Source of the DNA: Betaproteobacteria bacterium
GTDB lineage: Bacteria > Bdellovibrionota_B > Oligoflexia > Silvanigrellales > Silvanigrellaceae
NCBI GenBank assembly: GCA_016868315.1
Contig: VGHE01000011.1
Location: 31,834-95,833, forward strand
Length of the DNA: 64,000 nucleotides
Direction of reading: 5' to 3'
The position numbers and the translations under genes were made by a program. The first letter of the stretch is position 1, and each line of letters starts with the position of its first letter. Positions 46,577-55,998 of this stretch are shown here, in pieces. Under the pieces are notes generated by a model. It saw nothing but the letters and a program-made list of their open reading frames with translations. It did no database searches and had not been told where the DNA came from.

Positions 46577-47070
46577 ATGCTTTTCTCCATAATGGCAGCA
46601 TCCTCACCATTCCTGTAATACCTCTTTCTCACCGAAAGAGAATTGAAGCCAAATGATTGATACAAAGCAAGAGCAGCTGTATTTTGTGTGCTCACCTCAA
46701 GCACAATGCGATGGACTCCTTTTTGTCTTAACTGCGCCAACGAGGCGTCGAGAATAAATTTGCCATAGCCTTTTCCTCTCTGATTTTCATCAATCAAAAT
46801 AAAGTCGAGGTCTGCGTCGGATCCATAGAAACGAAATTGTGCAAAGCCACACAAAATCCCTTCAGTGGTCAAAGCAAGTGCGAAAAGCTTTTGCTCGCCA
46901 TCAAGTGAGAGAGACGATTGGCAATCTATAAGAAACTTCTCAACTGACTCTGCGGTCGGTGCATATGCGCTCTGCGGCAAAAGCAATCGAAGCCGTTTGA
47001 GGATGCATTCCAGCCCAGCTTCACTCCCCGCAACGCCTGGTAGAAAATGAATCTCGACACCACAAGTCAT
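46573..47070 (-). CDS. GNAT family N-acetyltransferase
   Basis: 165 residues from the ATG at 47070 that overlaps the upstream stop (ATGA); 14 extra codons upstream would overlap that gene more. The acetyl-CoA site is in DENQRGKGYGK, and the helix-strand ALYQSFGFNS is the C-terminal GNAT motif. The arrangement resembles RimI-type protein acetyltransferases, but substrate is unknown; its place between secreted-protein and GT9 genes could mean sugar or lipid acylation. Confidence 0.82.
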   Translation of the reverse strand: MTCGVEIHFLPGVAGSEAGLECILKRLRLLLPQSAYAPTAESVEKFLIDCQSSLSLDGEQKLFALALTTEGILCGFAQFRFYGSDADLDFILIDENQRGKGYGKFILDASLAQLRQKGVHRIVLEVSTQNTAALALYQSFGFNSLSVRKRYYRNGEDAAIMEKSI

Positions 47071-47735
47071 TGCGGCTTGCTTTCTCTTGCATCTAATTTG
47101 TGCCAGTACCAACCGACGTTGAAGAGAGTTCTATTTCTCTCCAAAGCACCGCGCACTCGGAAAAAAGTTCTCGCACGAATAACCATCTCTACCCATCTGC
47201 GTTTTGTCTTCTCTGAGGCACCCAGAATTTCCGCAGCCAGAGCTGGCTCCACACCTGCAAGTAAAACATCCTTTTTCGCCGCGAATGAAGCCAGCAGAGG
47301 TTTAATCTCCTGCTCCGAAGGAATGAACAAGTTCAACTTTTGCACATCGACCCAAACCAAAGCAATTTTAAAAAACGCCTTAACATCCTCAGGCCAGATA
47401 GAATTCATTAACTGAATATCAGGCTGAACCAGATCCTGCAGCGTGAATCCGGCGAGCCATTTCGTGTCAATATCCACCGGCTTATCTGAAGCTGAGCGAG
47501 TTAAATTCCACAGTGAAAGTAGAGCAACGGCGTCTGCCGCCGAGAAAATTTCACGCCCAACAGTCAGCACAGAACGGTTAATGCGCATTGAGCTCTGTGT
47601 TGCGTCGGAAGATGACTGCGATGCCTTAGCATCAGCATTTGCTTGCGCGCATGGAGCCGCAGAAAAGATTCCAAACAACATTGAAATCGAAACAGCATTA
47701 GAGATGAAGGGTTGAGTTGCGCGCTCAGATCTCAT
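47067..47735 (-). CDS. Secreted protein of unknown function, possibly SurA-N-like
   Basis: 222 residues from the ATG at 47735 (ATGA overlap with the upstream gene). A signal peptide covers about residues 1-32 (MLFGIFSAAPCAQANA). The mature part begins INRSVLTVGREIFSAADAVA, which resembles the entry of SurA/PpiD chaperone domains, followed by a mainly helical domain with a basic C-terminus (RRWVEMVIRARTFFRVR). No PPIase domain is present. A periplasmic chaperone role is speculative. Confidence 0.65.
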   Translation of the reverse strand: MRSERATQPFISNAVSISMLFGIFSAAPCAQANADAKASQSSSDATQSSMRINRSVLTVGREIFSAADAVALLSLWNLTRSASDKPVDIDTKWLAGFTLQDLVQPDIQLMNSIWPEDVKAFFKIALVWVDVQKLNLFIPSEQEIKPLLASFAAKKDVLLAGVEPALAAEILGASEKTKRRWVEMVIRARTFFRVRGALERNRTLFNVGWYWHKLDARESKPQ

Positions 47736-48421
47736 GGTTTTCCTCCCCAACTTCCCCAAACAATCGAGCCACCCCAGGATGGAAACCTATTCTGCGACAG
47801 CCGGGCACTCTGAAAATATCGAAATTCAACTGAAAGCAGTATTTCGTCCGCGATTCGCCATGCCACGGAAGTTCCAAAGTATGCTGCTGGCTCGGAGACC
47901 TCATAGCGAAAAGTCGGAATCAAATTGTAGCGTACCTGAGAGTTTTCCCAGCGCGAGCCAAAACCGAGCCCGAAAAACAGATAGGGTCGCAAAACACGAA
48001 ATACAGCATGGTCGAAAAGGCCTGCAGGTACGAGTTCGCGTTGAAGGTCGGAGCCGAGAAAACTCCAAACGTAGCCGCCTGTTTCGGGACTCGTCCGCGC
48101 CACAAAGAATCCAACCCTCCCCTGCCAAGACTCACGCAACACCTTGCCGAGTTGCAGACCGAACGCATGACGCAGCTGACGGTAGAGCTCAATATCTTCG
48201 GGTTGAGTCAGTTGCACCCTTTGAGGAAGATTGAGCCAGGTCAATGAGAGAGAGTTATCTTGGGCAAAATCACTTTCCCAAGCGATCGGCTTGAATGATT
48301 GTGCATCACGAATTTCAGCCCACGCCTGAGGCTTTGCAGATAAAGAGAACAACACGAGTGATAATGCCCAAAGAATTTGCCGCAGAGGAAATCTAAATTT
48401 CACCTGTGACTCTTTGTGCAT
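47732..48421 (-). CDS. Predicted outer-membrane barrel protein
   Basis: 229 residues from the ATG at 48421 (GGGAG 7 bases upstream); an in-frame extension to 48475 would overlap rnhA. A signal peptide (LRQILWALSLVLFSLSAKPQAWA) is followed by alternating beta-strand sequence with aromatic girdle residues (YLFFGLGFGSRWENSQVRYN; AAYFGTSVAWRIADEILLSV). It does not end in the usual aromatic residue. First gene of the six-gene envelope operon running to 43739, divergent from rnhA. Confidence 0.7.
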   Translation of the reverse strand: MHKESQVKFRFPLRQILWALSLVLFSLSAKPQAWAEIRDAQSFKPIAWESDFAQDNSLSLTWLNLPQRVQLTQPEDIELYRQLRHAFGLQLGKVLRESWQGRVGFFVARTSPETGGYVWSFLGSDLQRELVPAGLFDHAVFRVLRPYLFFGLGFGSRWENSQVRYNLIPTFRYEVSEPAAYFGTSVAWRIADEILLSVEFRYFQSARLSQNRFPSWGGSIVWGSWGGKP

Positions 48422-48468
48422 CGGCAACTCCCGCTGTATAGATGTGGCACCCATGAGGATCCAAGACC

Positions 48469-48954
48469 ATGTCAACAGTGCATCTTTACACGGACGGAGC
48501 GTGTTCGGGAAATCCTGGACCGGGCGGATGGGCAGCGGTTCTCGTGGCCAGTGAACAAGTCCGCCTCATGTCGGGCTTTGACCCCGCAACAACGAACAAC
48601 CGCATGGAGCTCCTTGGCGTCATTCATGGCCTCGAGGCTCTGAAACGACCCACCCAGGTACATGTGGTCACCGACAGTACCTACGTGAAGAACGCATTCA
48701 CCGAAGGGTGGCTCGAGGGATGGCAGCGCAACGGATGGAAGACAAGCTCGAAGGAACCCGTGAAAAATCAGGATCTCTGGCTCAAGCTGTGCCATCTGCG
48801 TCGGGTGCACCAACTGACCTGGGAATGGATCAAAGGTCATTCTGGTCACACCATGAATGAACTCTGCGACACTCTCGCGCGCACTGCTATTCGCGAGTCA
48901 CAAGGCGTCGATCAAAGAACCACTCTCCTCGATTTGCTAAAGCAGAACTCCTAG
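48469..48954 (+). CDS. rnhA: Ribonuclease HI
   Basis: 161 residues, normal size. It cuts the RNA strand of RNA:DNA hybrids. The metal-binding carboxylates are Asp9 (YTDGACSGNPGPGG), Glu47 (NNRMELLGVI) and Asp69 (VTDSTYV), with the WIKGHSGH His region and the ELCDTLA Asp following. The handle region QRNGWKTSSKEPVKN is present. The 3' end overlaps the convergent barrel gene by 18 bases. Confidence 0.97.
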   Translation: MSTVHLYTDGACSGNPGPGGWAAVLVASEQVRLMSGFDPATTNNRMELLGVIHGLEALKRPTQVHVVTDSTYVKNAFTEGWLEGWQRNGWKTSSKEPVKNQDLWLKLCHLRRVHQLTWEWIKGHSGHTMNELCDTLARTAIRESQGVDQRTTLLDLLKQNS

Positions 48955-49557
48955 GTTGATTTGAACCCGCGGTGCGACATCGGCAGACTTTTGGTTCAAC
49001 CAACGCTGCGCCGTGGCGCTGTCACTGCTCCACAGAGCCTGTGACAGTGTCGTTCTCAAACCGTAAGCGGCACTTCCGGTCAGTCGGTCACTCAAGCGCA
49101 CACGCCAGCCCAAATCCCCCGCCAAACGAACATGAGCAACACTCGCAGACTGTGCGCTGCGCCGAGCCGAGGCATCTTCTTCAACCTTCGAAAGCGCAAG
49201 ATCAGACTCAGCCCGTAAAAACAGACCATTTAAACTAATAGACTGTGGGTAGTACTGCAGACTCAATCCGGCTGCGATATTCTTTTCTTCGAATTGTGAT
49301 TGGCGAAGGCTATCTTGAACCTCACCCACCAATGAGAAAGACAAACTGTCCAGAATCAAATTCTCGTGGGCGAAGCGATAACGCCCCCACACCAGGTCTG
49401 CCGGATTGAATTCAAGCAGAGAAACTGCAGCGCCTGTAGCATCGTCACGGCTTTGTGAGCCTCCAAGGACTTGAGCTGGAACGTGCCTCGGGAACGCAAA
49501 ACCAAGTGCGGTCAGTAGCAAGCAAAAAGGCGCTCTACTGCGACAATTTGAGAACAT
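48937..49557 (-). CDS. Predicted outer-membrane or secreted beta-barrel protein
   Basis: 206 residues from the ATG at 49557, with GGAG 7 bases upstream. A signal peptide ends in HVPAQ. The mature part alternates strands and turns (LVWGRYRFAHENLILDSLSF; GLSLQYYPQSISLNGLFLRA) and ends in VQINLGVLL, consistent with a small barrel. No family recognised. It lies directly downstream of the large secreted protein gene on the same strand, 48 bases away. Confidence 0.65.
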   Translation of the reverse strand: MFSNCRSRAPFCLLLTALGFAFPRHVPAQVLGGSQSRDDATGAAVSLLEFNPADLVWGRYRFAHENLILDSLSFSLVGEVQDSLRQSQFEEKNIAAGLSLQYYPQSISLNGLFLRAESDLALSKVEEDASARRSAQSASVAHVRLAGDLGWRVRLSDRLTGSAAYGLRTTLSQALWSSDSATAQRWLNQKSADVAPRVQINLGVLL

Positions 49558-49604
49558 CTGAACACTCCAATCCAAAGCAACTGACTGGAGTTTAATGCAA
49601 TTGT

Positions 49605-51971
49605 TTAAAACTTGGGATCGAAAACCGTCACGGTTTGAACGTCACCGGGGCGGATACGCACGACATCTGACCAAAGCAAAGCGCCCTCTCTTGTTTCCAA
49701 GATGAGAGCATATTGGCCTGGCTTAGCCGCACAAACAGAGCGGATGAAACGTGTCGATTTGATTTCATTGGAGCCGCGGAGGGGGATGACTTGGCACACG
49801 TCTTTGCCAGTCCAAGTGTCGCGCACGCTGACAATTAAATCCTCTGCACGTGCGTTCAGACCCGAGGGGTTGATCGACATGTAGAGTCCGCCCGTTGCGT
49901 TGCCACCGAGCCGGGGAATGTCTGGGTTCTGAGCTGCAAGCTCATCCCAAGCATCAACATCAAGTGCAGCGACCGACATGGGCTCATCTCTGTCCTGATA
50001 AACACGACTTCTCAGGCTTTCCACCTGCTTGAGAATGGTGTTTGTCATAAGGTCGTCGCGTGAAAGCAGGATGCGCGACCACACAGACCCAGGAACGTCA
50101 GCAGCAAATCGCAATTCAACAAACTCTTGGCCGCCAGGAAAAAACTGAACGTCTTCAACGTTAGGGCGAACCACCGAGTAAGCAGGATCGGACTGAAGAA
50201 GATATCGACTAACGCGTGTCCAGACCGGCACATCAGTGCCCAGCAGCCAATCACGCAAACGGCGATCACCAAAGTCAGGCTGTACGCCCTGCGTGGAGAG
50301 TTCAAAGACCTGCTGTGTATCGAGAGGCTCCATGAGGGACACCCTGCGATAGATAGACTCAACTAAATCGAACACAAGATCATGCTCGAAAGTCGAAGGT
50401 TCAACATGAACAACAAACTGTCTGCGCGCGCCGTTGACCAACATAATCTTAACATCAACGAGCGACTCATCGACGTTGAACACGCAGAAGCGACCGTCGG
50501 AACTCAATTCACTCAGAGAGGCCGAAGGCAGCCCACTTTCGGAGAAGAAGTGTGACTGAAGATTTTTGCGTCCGGTGGTGACGAGCACCCGACCACCAAT
50601 CAACACATCTGGGCTTTGACCTTCGACGCGGGCACAGAACCCGCCCTGGTTCATGTGCTGCAGCAATCCAAAACTGCCCGCCAGTGCGTCGACATCAGCG
50701 ACCTTCTGGAGCGCAATTTCGAGGGTTTTTTCACGTCCCGAAGCGGTGACTGGAACCAGCCGACGCGTCAGACTGCCTTCCAAGTGCCAAACCAGCAACT
50801 CAAAGCGAGTTCCACGCGGCACATCTCTCAGCTCGAAAGAACCCGAGGCATCGGTTTGAACTTGAAAGGGCGTGCCCGCCATGCGCAACACGACTTTATC
50901 ACGCGCAAATCCTTCAGGCACATTCACTCGCCCTTGAATTGTGACCCGCTGAGACTCGGCAGAAACCGCATCTAATGCCGCAGAACTCTGGCTCGACAGA
51001 ACTTGCGACATGCCTTTAGAGATCTCGTCACGGGGCAGCTCCAACGCGGCTGCCGTTTGGGGTTGCGACGCACTTGCTTGCGGAGCTGGAGCTACTTCCG
51101 AGGTCGGCTGCGGCTCGCTCCGTGCAGGAGAGCCAACCGGCTCAGCCACTGCGACGGTATCCGCCGAGCGCGCTGTCGCGCGGCTCACCGGGGCGGGAGT
51201 CACGGCACGGATTCGGCCATTAACGACCGTGTAAGTTTTGAAGGGATCGAGTGCACTCGCCTCAGCATCCACTTCCTGACCCAGTGCAAATCCATCGTCG
51301 GTGACACTTTCGTCGAGGAGAGTTGTCTCAAGTTCAGCCAACTTCTCGCTGCTAATGGGCCCGCCATCCGCAAGGCTTCCGAGAAACTGACCCGACAACA
51401 GACGTGGCTCCTGGCGCATCGATTCCTGAACCATGCCATGGAATGTGCGGCTCACTCGTAGGATTTCACTCGTTGGAACATCCTCAGGAAACTGAATTGC
51501 TGAACCCTCGGACGCTGGTCTTTCGCTTTTATCAGCGACATCTTCCTCAGCATTTGAATCTGCGGGCTCCGCGACAACCACGGCTGGTTTCTCAGAACTG
51601 GCGTCAGACGACTCTTCTTGCTCTGCCGCCGCAATCGGGAATTTCAAACCATCGAGAAGCACGGTCGATGTTGTGATTGTGTCAACCGCAGCAACTTCAG
51701 CGGGCATACCGCTGATACTCTTGGCAGCGGGTGCGTCGCTCAAATCGATTTCAACAAGTTTCCTTGGAGAGTCATTTGTACGCGGAGCGTGTAGGTCTAC
51801 AGACTCCCCAATTTCACTCCAGACCGATTCAACGTCGACGCTGAAATCCGCAGTCGCCAAAACCGAATGCATGACAGCTGCCGCGAGGATACCTCGCCAA
51901 AACCACATGTTGCGCCGCAAACGCGAGCGCTGTGATTGGGTCGATTCTGATTTCATTTGGAACTGAGACAC
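49605..51971 (-). CDS. Large secreted protein with carboxypeptidase-regulatory-like domain
   Basis: 788 residues from a GTG with GAGGA 7 bases upstream. An N-terminal anchor/signal (WFWRGILAAAVMHSVLA) leads to about 300 residues of acidic, Ala/Pro/Ser-rich disordered sequence. Residues about 345-415 form a CarboxypepD_reg-like beta sandwich (VTIQGRVNVPEGFARDKVVL; SGSFELRDVPRGTRFELLV). The last 350 residues are further beta domains with paired Cys. Such proteins often sit in the periplasm or on the surface as adaptors. Function unknown. Confidence 0.7.
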   Translation of the reverse strand: MSQFQMKSESTQSQRSRLRRNMWFWRGILAAAVMHSVLATADFSVDVESVWSEIGESVDLHAPRTNDSPRKLVEIDLSDAPAAKSISGMPAEVAAVDTITTSTVLLDGLKFPIAAAEQEESSDASSEKPAVVVAEPADSNAEEDVADKSERPASEGSAIQFPEDVPTSEILRVSRTFHGMVQESMRQEPRLLSGQFLGSLADGGPISSEKLAELETTLLDESVTDDGFALGQEVDAEASALDPFKTYTVVNGRIRAVTPAPVSRATARSADTVAVAEPVGSPARSEPQPTSEVAPAPQASASQPQTAAALELPRDEISKGMSQVLSSQSSAALDAVSAESQRVTIQGRVNVPEGFARDKVVLRMAGTPFQVQTDASGSFELRDVPRGTRFELLVWHLEGSLTRRLVPVTASGREKTLEIALQKVADVDALAGSFGLLQHMNQGGFCARVEGQSPDVLIGGRVLVTTGRKNLQSHFFSESGLPSASLSELSSDGRFCVFNVDESLVDVKIMLVNGARRQFVVHVEPSTFEHDLVFDLVESIYRRVSLMEPLDTQQVFELSTQGVQPDFGDRRLRDWLLGTDVPVWTRVSRYLLQSDPAYSVVRPNVEDVQFFPGGQEFVELRFAADVPGSVWSRILLSRDDLMTNTILKQVESLRSRVYQDRDEPMSVAALDVDAWDELAAQNPDIPRLGGNATGGLYMSINPSGLNARAEDLIVSVRDTWTGKDVCQVIPLRGSNEIKSTRFIRSVCAAKPGQYALILETREGALLWSDVVRIRPGDVQTVTVFDPKF

Positions 51972-52075
51972 AACTCAATCCTCACATACACATCCACACT
52001 GGGACATCGGTCATATTCTCTTCCTCTCAAGCCCAAGAAGCCACAGACATTTTTTCTGACTCCGTCAAGCTGTTG

Positions 52076-53662
52076 TCAGGCAGAAACTTCCGCAAGACAG
52101 ACCTCGAGAACAGTCGCAAAAGCCTTCTCAAATGGCGCCTTCTCACACTCCAAGTCATACAGCTCGACACTCGGGTCGCTGTCCGAGGCAACACTGACCG
52201 CGAGGATCATTTTACCCGCACGGGGTGAGCTGAGTTTAACCTTTCGGATTCTTCCAATCCGCCCTCTGTCCAGACTCACAGCCAGCCTTAACACGCTTGA
52301 CAGACGCGTGACCCAGACCTGATCAGACTTTTCAAGGTTTTCAAACACGTCTTCATCCGGACGAGGTGCGCGCTTCCGATGAAATCGCACAAGCGCCGCA
52401 ACGATTTCAAGCTCTCTTTGGCTGAAACCGAGTAAACTGCTGTTCTTGATTAAATACTGTGCATGTTTATGAAAACCAGAAATATTTATGAACTTTCCGG
52501 ATTCATGCAGATAGGCAGCGCAGCGCAACAACTCGCGCCAACGCGCAGCATCTTCCCCCTGCAGCGGAAGCGCATCAAAAAGCGACATCGTCAGCGTCGC
52601 CATATGGAACGCATGTGGTTCATCGATCCGCAGCTTTTGGCCAAATTCCCGCACACTCTGCCAGCGAACATCCTTCGAGTCGCCCTGCAACCACTGCGCC
52701 TCACGCGCCATCGTATCAAAGAGGATCCCCTCTCGGAGGGCGCTTGTCGAAATCGTATAGCCCGTGACTCCGGCAACCTCGGCCAGAACCCGCAGAACCA
52801 TTGCACCAGCGACGATAATGTCAGCCCGTTTGACGTCCATACCGGGAAGCATTCGGCGCTCCTGAACCGAACGATTCTTAAAGAGCACTGAAGCAACAGA
52901 ATCAAGTTCCTCGCGAGATAGACTCGAGCCATGGAACGAACTGGGCTGTGCAACCCCAGCGATACCGATTGCAAGAGCCTTCAAAGCCTTGATCGTACCG
53001 GATGACCCGACAGCAAGGTCAAACCCAAATCGTTTGAGCTCGTGCGCGAGCGGCTCTAGGCGGCTGCGCACATAACTCTCGAGCTCACGCAGCGCTGCCT
53101 CGGTAAAAGGATCGGTCATCAAAAACTTCTGGGTCAACCTGACTGCACCCAGTTTCAAGGACGTTGCAAACCGCACTTCGTTCCACTGACACAAAACAAT
53201 TTCAGCAGAACCGCCTCCAACATCGACAATCAGGCTGGACTTGTCGTTGATAGACAAGCCAGCCCGAACACCCAATGAAACCAGGCGAGCTTCCTCCTGC
53301 CCAGACACAATCTCGACAGGAATTCCAACACGCGAAGAAAGTCTGTTCGCAAATTCCACACCATTGCGCGCTTCACGGAGCGGATGAGTTGCGATGCAGC
53401 GGATGACAGCCCCATGTCGCTGCGCCATTTCCTTCATGCGTCTGAGAACTGCTGCCATCTTAGAAAGCGCATTTGCATCAAGCATAAGACGATCGTCGAT
53501 GTCTGCGGCTAACCGCGTCTGCTCCTTCTGGTTCTCGAGCATTCGATAGGTGCCTTGCGACGCCATCTCGACAACAAGCATGTGAGTGCTGTTTGAACCA
53601 ACGTCAATCGCTGCCAAACGCAGCGGCTCGCCAAAAGTGCGCTTGTCAGAGACTCCCGTCAT
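52076..53662 (-). CDS. ppx: Exopolyphosphatase/guanosine pentaphosphatase (Ppx/GppA)
   Basis: 528 residues. The actin-like ATPase fold shows phosphate-1 AAIDVGSNSTHMLVVEM and phosphate-2 IVDVGGGSAEIVL. The C-terminal half is an HD-like helical domain (YLHESGKFINISGFHKHAQY). It hydrolyses terminal phosphate of polyphosphate or converts pppGpp to ppGpp; the two functions cannot be separated by sequence here. The start overlaps the ppk1 stop (ATGA), linking synthesis and breakdown of polyphosphate in one operon. Confidence 0.92.
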   Translation of the reverse strand: MTGVSDKRTFGEPLRLAAIDVGSNSTHMLVVEMASQGTYRMLENQKEQTRLAADIDDRLMLDANALSKMAAVLRRMKEMAQRHGAVIRCIATHPLREARNGVEFANRLSSRVGIPVEIVSGQEEARLVSLGVRAGLSINDKSSLIVDVGGGSAEIVLCQWNEVRFATSLKLGAVRLTQKFLMTDPFTEAALRELESYVRSRLEPLAHELKRFGFDLAVGSSGTIKALKALAIGIAGVAQPSSFHGSSLSREELDSVASVLFKNRSVQERRMLPGMDVKRADIIVAGAMVLRVLAEVAGVTGYTISTSALREGILFDTMAREAQWLQGDSKDVRWQSVREFGQKLRIDEPHAFHMATLTMSLFDALPLQGEDAARWRELLRCAAYLHESGKFINISGFHKHAQYLIKNSSLLGFSQRELEIVAALVRFHRKRAPRPDEDVFENLEKSDQVWVTRLSSVLRLAVSLDRGRIGRIRKVKLSSPRAGKMILAVSVASDSDPSVELYDLECEKAPFEKAFATVLEVCLAEVSA

Positions 53663-55914
53663 TTGCCTGCTCGAATCTGTATGGTGTTATGTGGCTCGCC
53701 CATCTGCGTCACTGACTCCAGATGTCTCAAGGCATCACGCAAGCGCAGAACCCGGGTCTTCTCAGCTTTGACGAGCTCAATTAATTGTTCCTGCGAGCGG
53801 CACGCCTTCTGCTTTCCGCTCTGAGCCTGGATGTAAGTTCCATCACTGCGCATGGCGTACGATTTGATGTTGTCGCCAAGATTGAAGGCAAGAATCTCAA
53901 TCACCTTAGCCTTGAGCGGTTCTGCATCAACAGGCCAGACAATCTCAACGCGTCTGTCCATATTTCGCGGCATGAAATCACAACTACCCAGGTAAACTTT
54001 AGGTTGTCCTGCATTTCGGAAATAGAAAATCCGTGAGTGCTCGAGGAATCTATCGATAATGGAAATGACCCGAATATTTTCGGAGACTCCTTTCAAACCA
54101 GGACGCAAAATACACACTCCGCGAACAATAAGATCAATCCGAACACCCGAACAACTGGCTGAATACAAAGCCTGTATTAACCCTAAATCGGTCAACGAAT
54201 TCATCTTCAGGACCACATGACCGTGACCGTGCGCGCGATGATCTTCGACCTCTTGCTCAAGATTGCGGATGAAAAAATCTCGAACTCCAAAAGGTGAAAC
54301 CTGAATTGACTCGAAATCTGGACCGCCATTAAGACGCGCGAGTTGACTCTCCGAGCTCAGCAGGTTGAAGCCTGTCAGTAAATTGAAGAGCTTTGCCAGA
54401 TCACTGGTCAGCACGTCGTTTGCTGTCAGCATTCCCACATCGGTGTAAAGTCGAGCCGTACTGATATTGTAGTTGCCCGTTGAGATGTGTGCGTATCTCT
54501 GAAGGTGATCACCCTCTCTCCGAATCACGAGCGCACACTTCGCGTGTGTCTTCAAACCGACGAAACCGAAAACAACATGTGCCCCTGCTCGCTCAAGTCG
54601 GCGTGCCCAGGCAATGTTGTTATGTTCATCGAAGCGTGCCTTGAGCTCAACCACGGCAGTCACCTGCTTACCCTTCTCTGCCGCACGAACCAAAGCCTCA
54701 ATGACAGGTGAGTCACCACCGATGCGGTAGAGCGTTTGCTTGATGGCCAGAACGTTGGGGTCATCTGCAGCGCGCCCCAAAAACTCAAGAACGCTTGAAA
54801 AGCTCTCATAAGGGTGATGCAAAAGAACGTCCCGCTCGCGAATCACATCGAAAATATCACGATCATGACTCAAGCGCGCACTCGTCTTCGGGTTGAAGAC
54901 ACTGTCACGCAGAGCTGGTTTGACCTCAAGCTTTGAGAGAAACATCAGGTCGCGCAGATTCAAATAACTCGAGCTCTCGTAGACATCCCCAATATCAAGT
55001 TCAAGCTGACTGCGTAGGCGAGATCGCAATCGCTCAGGCATGTCCTTCTCAACCTCAAGCCTCACAACAAATCGTTGGGCTCTGTCTTTGAGCTCAAGCT
55101 CAATGGACTTCATCAGGTCTTTTACTTCACCCTCGAGCAGCTGATAATCGAGGTTTCTTGTCACTCGAAAGACATATGCATCGTCAACTTCGTTCCATGG
55201 AAAAAGTTTTGCCAGATGCCTTCGAATCAAATCCTCAATTACAACAAAACGATGTTCGCGCGCGCGTGATGGAACAGAAATAAATCGCGACAACTTGGCA
55301 GGTATTTCCACAAACGCAAGAAGTGGCTCACCGTTCTCGCCCGACTCCTTAAAGCTCACAGCAATGTAGAGTGAGAGATTGGCCAAGTAGGGAAATGGAT
55401 GCGCTTGGTCGATCGCGAGCGGCGTCAGAATTGGAAAAATTTGATTCTCGAAAAAATCATCAAGCTTCTCGAGTTCCTGACGACTCAACTGGCTCGTCGA
55501 AAGAATGGAAATTCCTTCACTTGCAAGTGCAGGAAGAAGCCCTGCCTGAAATGTTGCCGATGCACGGCGCAGTTGTCTTCTGATGTATAGCGAAACCTCA
55601 TCGAGTGTCTCTTCGGGATCCATGTCGCCCGAGGTTTGCGGAGTAACCGCAACGCCAGATTCACTGCTTTCCAATAATTTAAACAAACCAGACAGACGAA
55701 CCATGAAGAATTCATCGAGGTTCGAACCAAATATGGAAAGAAATTTCAGACGCTCAAGCAGAGGTGTGTTGCGATTTTCCGCCTCCTTCAGCACGCGATC
55801 ATTGAAAGATAACCAAGCCAATTCGCGGTTCAAATAAAGCTCGGGATCTTCCAATCGCTTGAGCATGGATTTCTGTCTTGCGGCGGACTGAACCTTCTTC
55901 AAACGAGCGGTCAT
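53659..55914 (-). CDS. ppk1: Polyphosphate kinase 1
   Basis: 751 residues from the ATG at 55914, preceded by GAGGAG; a GTG at 55947 is weaker. PPK1 makes long polyphosphate from ATP. The N-terminal domain starts LNRELAWLSFNDRVLKEAEN. The autophosphorylated His is expected in LKTHAKCALVIRREG and the second in FLEHSRIFYF. The YFRNAGQPKVYLGSCDFMPR segment is typical. Next to sixA upstream and ppx downstream. Confidence 0.96.
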   Translation of the reverse strand: MTARLKKVQSAARQKSMLKRLEDPELYLNRELAWLSFNDRVLKEAENRNTPLLERLKFLSIFGSNLDEFFMVRLSGLFKLLESSESGVAVTPQTSGDMDPEETLDEVSLYIRRQLRRASATFQAGLLPALASEGISILSTSQLSRQELEKLDDFFENQIFPILTPLAIDQAHPFPYLANLSLYIAVSFKESGENGEPLLAFVEIPAKLSRFISVPSRAREHRFVVIEDLIRRHLAKLFPWNEVDDAYVFRVTRNLDYQLLEGEVKDLMKSIELELKDRAQRFVVRLEVEKDMPERLRSRLRSQLELDIGDVYESSSYLNLRDLMFLSKLEVKPALRDSVFNPKTSARLSHDRDIFDVIRERDVLLHHPYESFSSVLEFLGRAADDPNVLAIKQTLYRIGGDSPVIEALVRAAEKGKQVTAVVELKARFDEHNNIAWARRLERAGAHVVFGFVGLKTHAKCALVIRREGDHLQRYAHISTGNYNISTARLYTDVGMLTANDVLTSDLAKLFNLLTGFNLLSSESQLARLNGGPDFESIQVSPFGVRDFFIRNLEQEVEDHRAHGHGHVVLKMNSLTDLGLIQALYSASCSGVRIDLIVRGVCILRPGLKGVSENIRVISIIDRFLEHSRIFYFRNAGQPKVYLGSCDFMPRNMDRRVEIVWPVDAEPLKAKVIEILAFNLGDNIKSYAMRSDGTYIQAQSGKQKACRSQEQLIELVKAEKTRVLRLRDALRHLESVTQMGEPHNTIQIRAGK

Positions 55915-55998
55915 TGCACTCTCCTCAGGCGTCTGAGACACCGTCACAGAGAGCGTAAAACACGAAGGTTACTCATTGATTTGATGATTTTTACCGGG

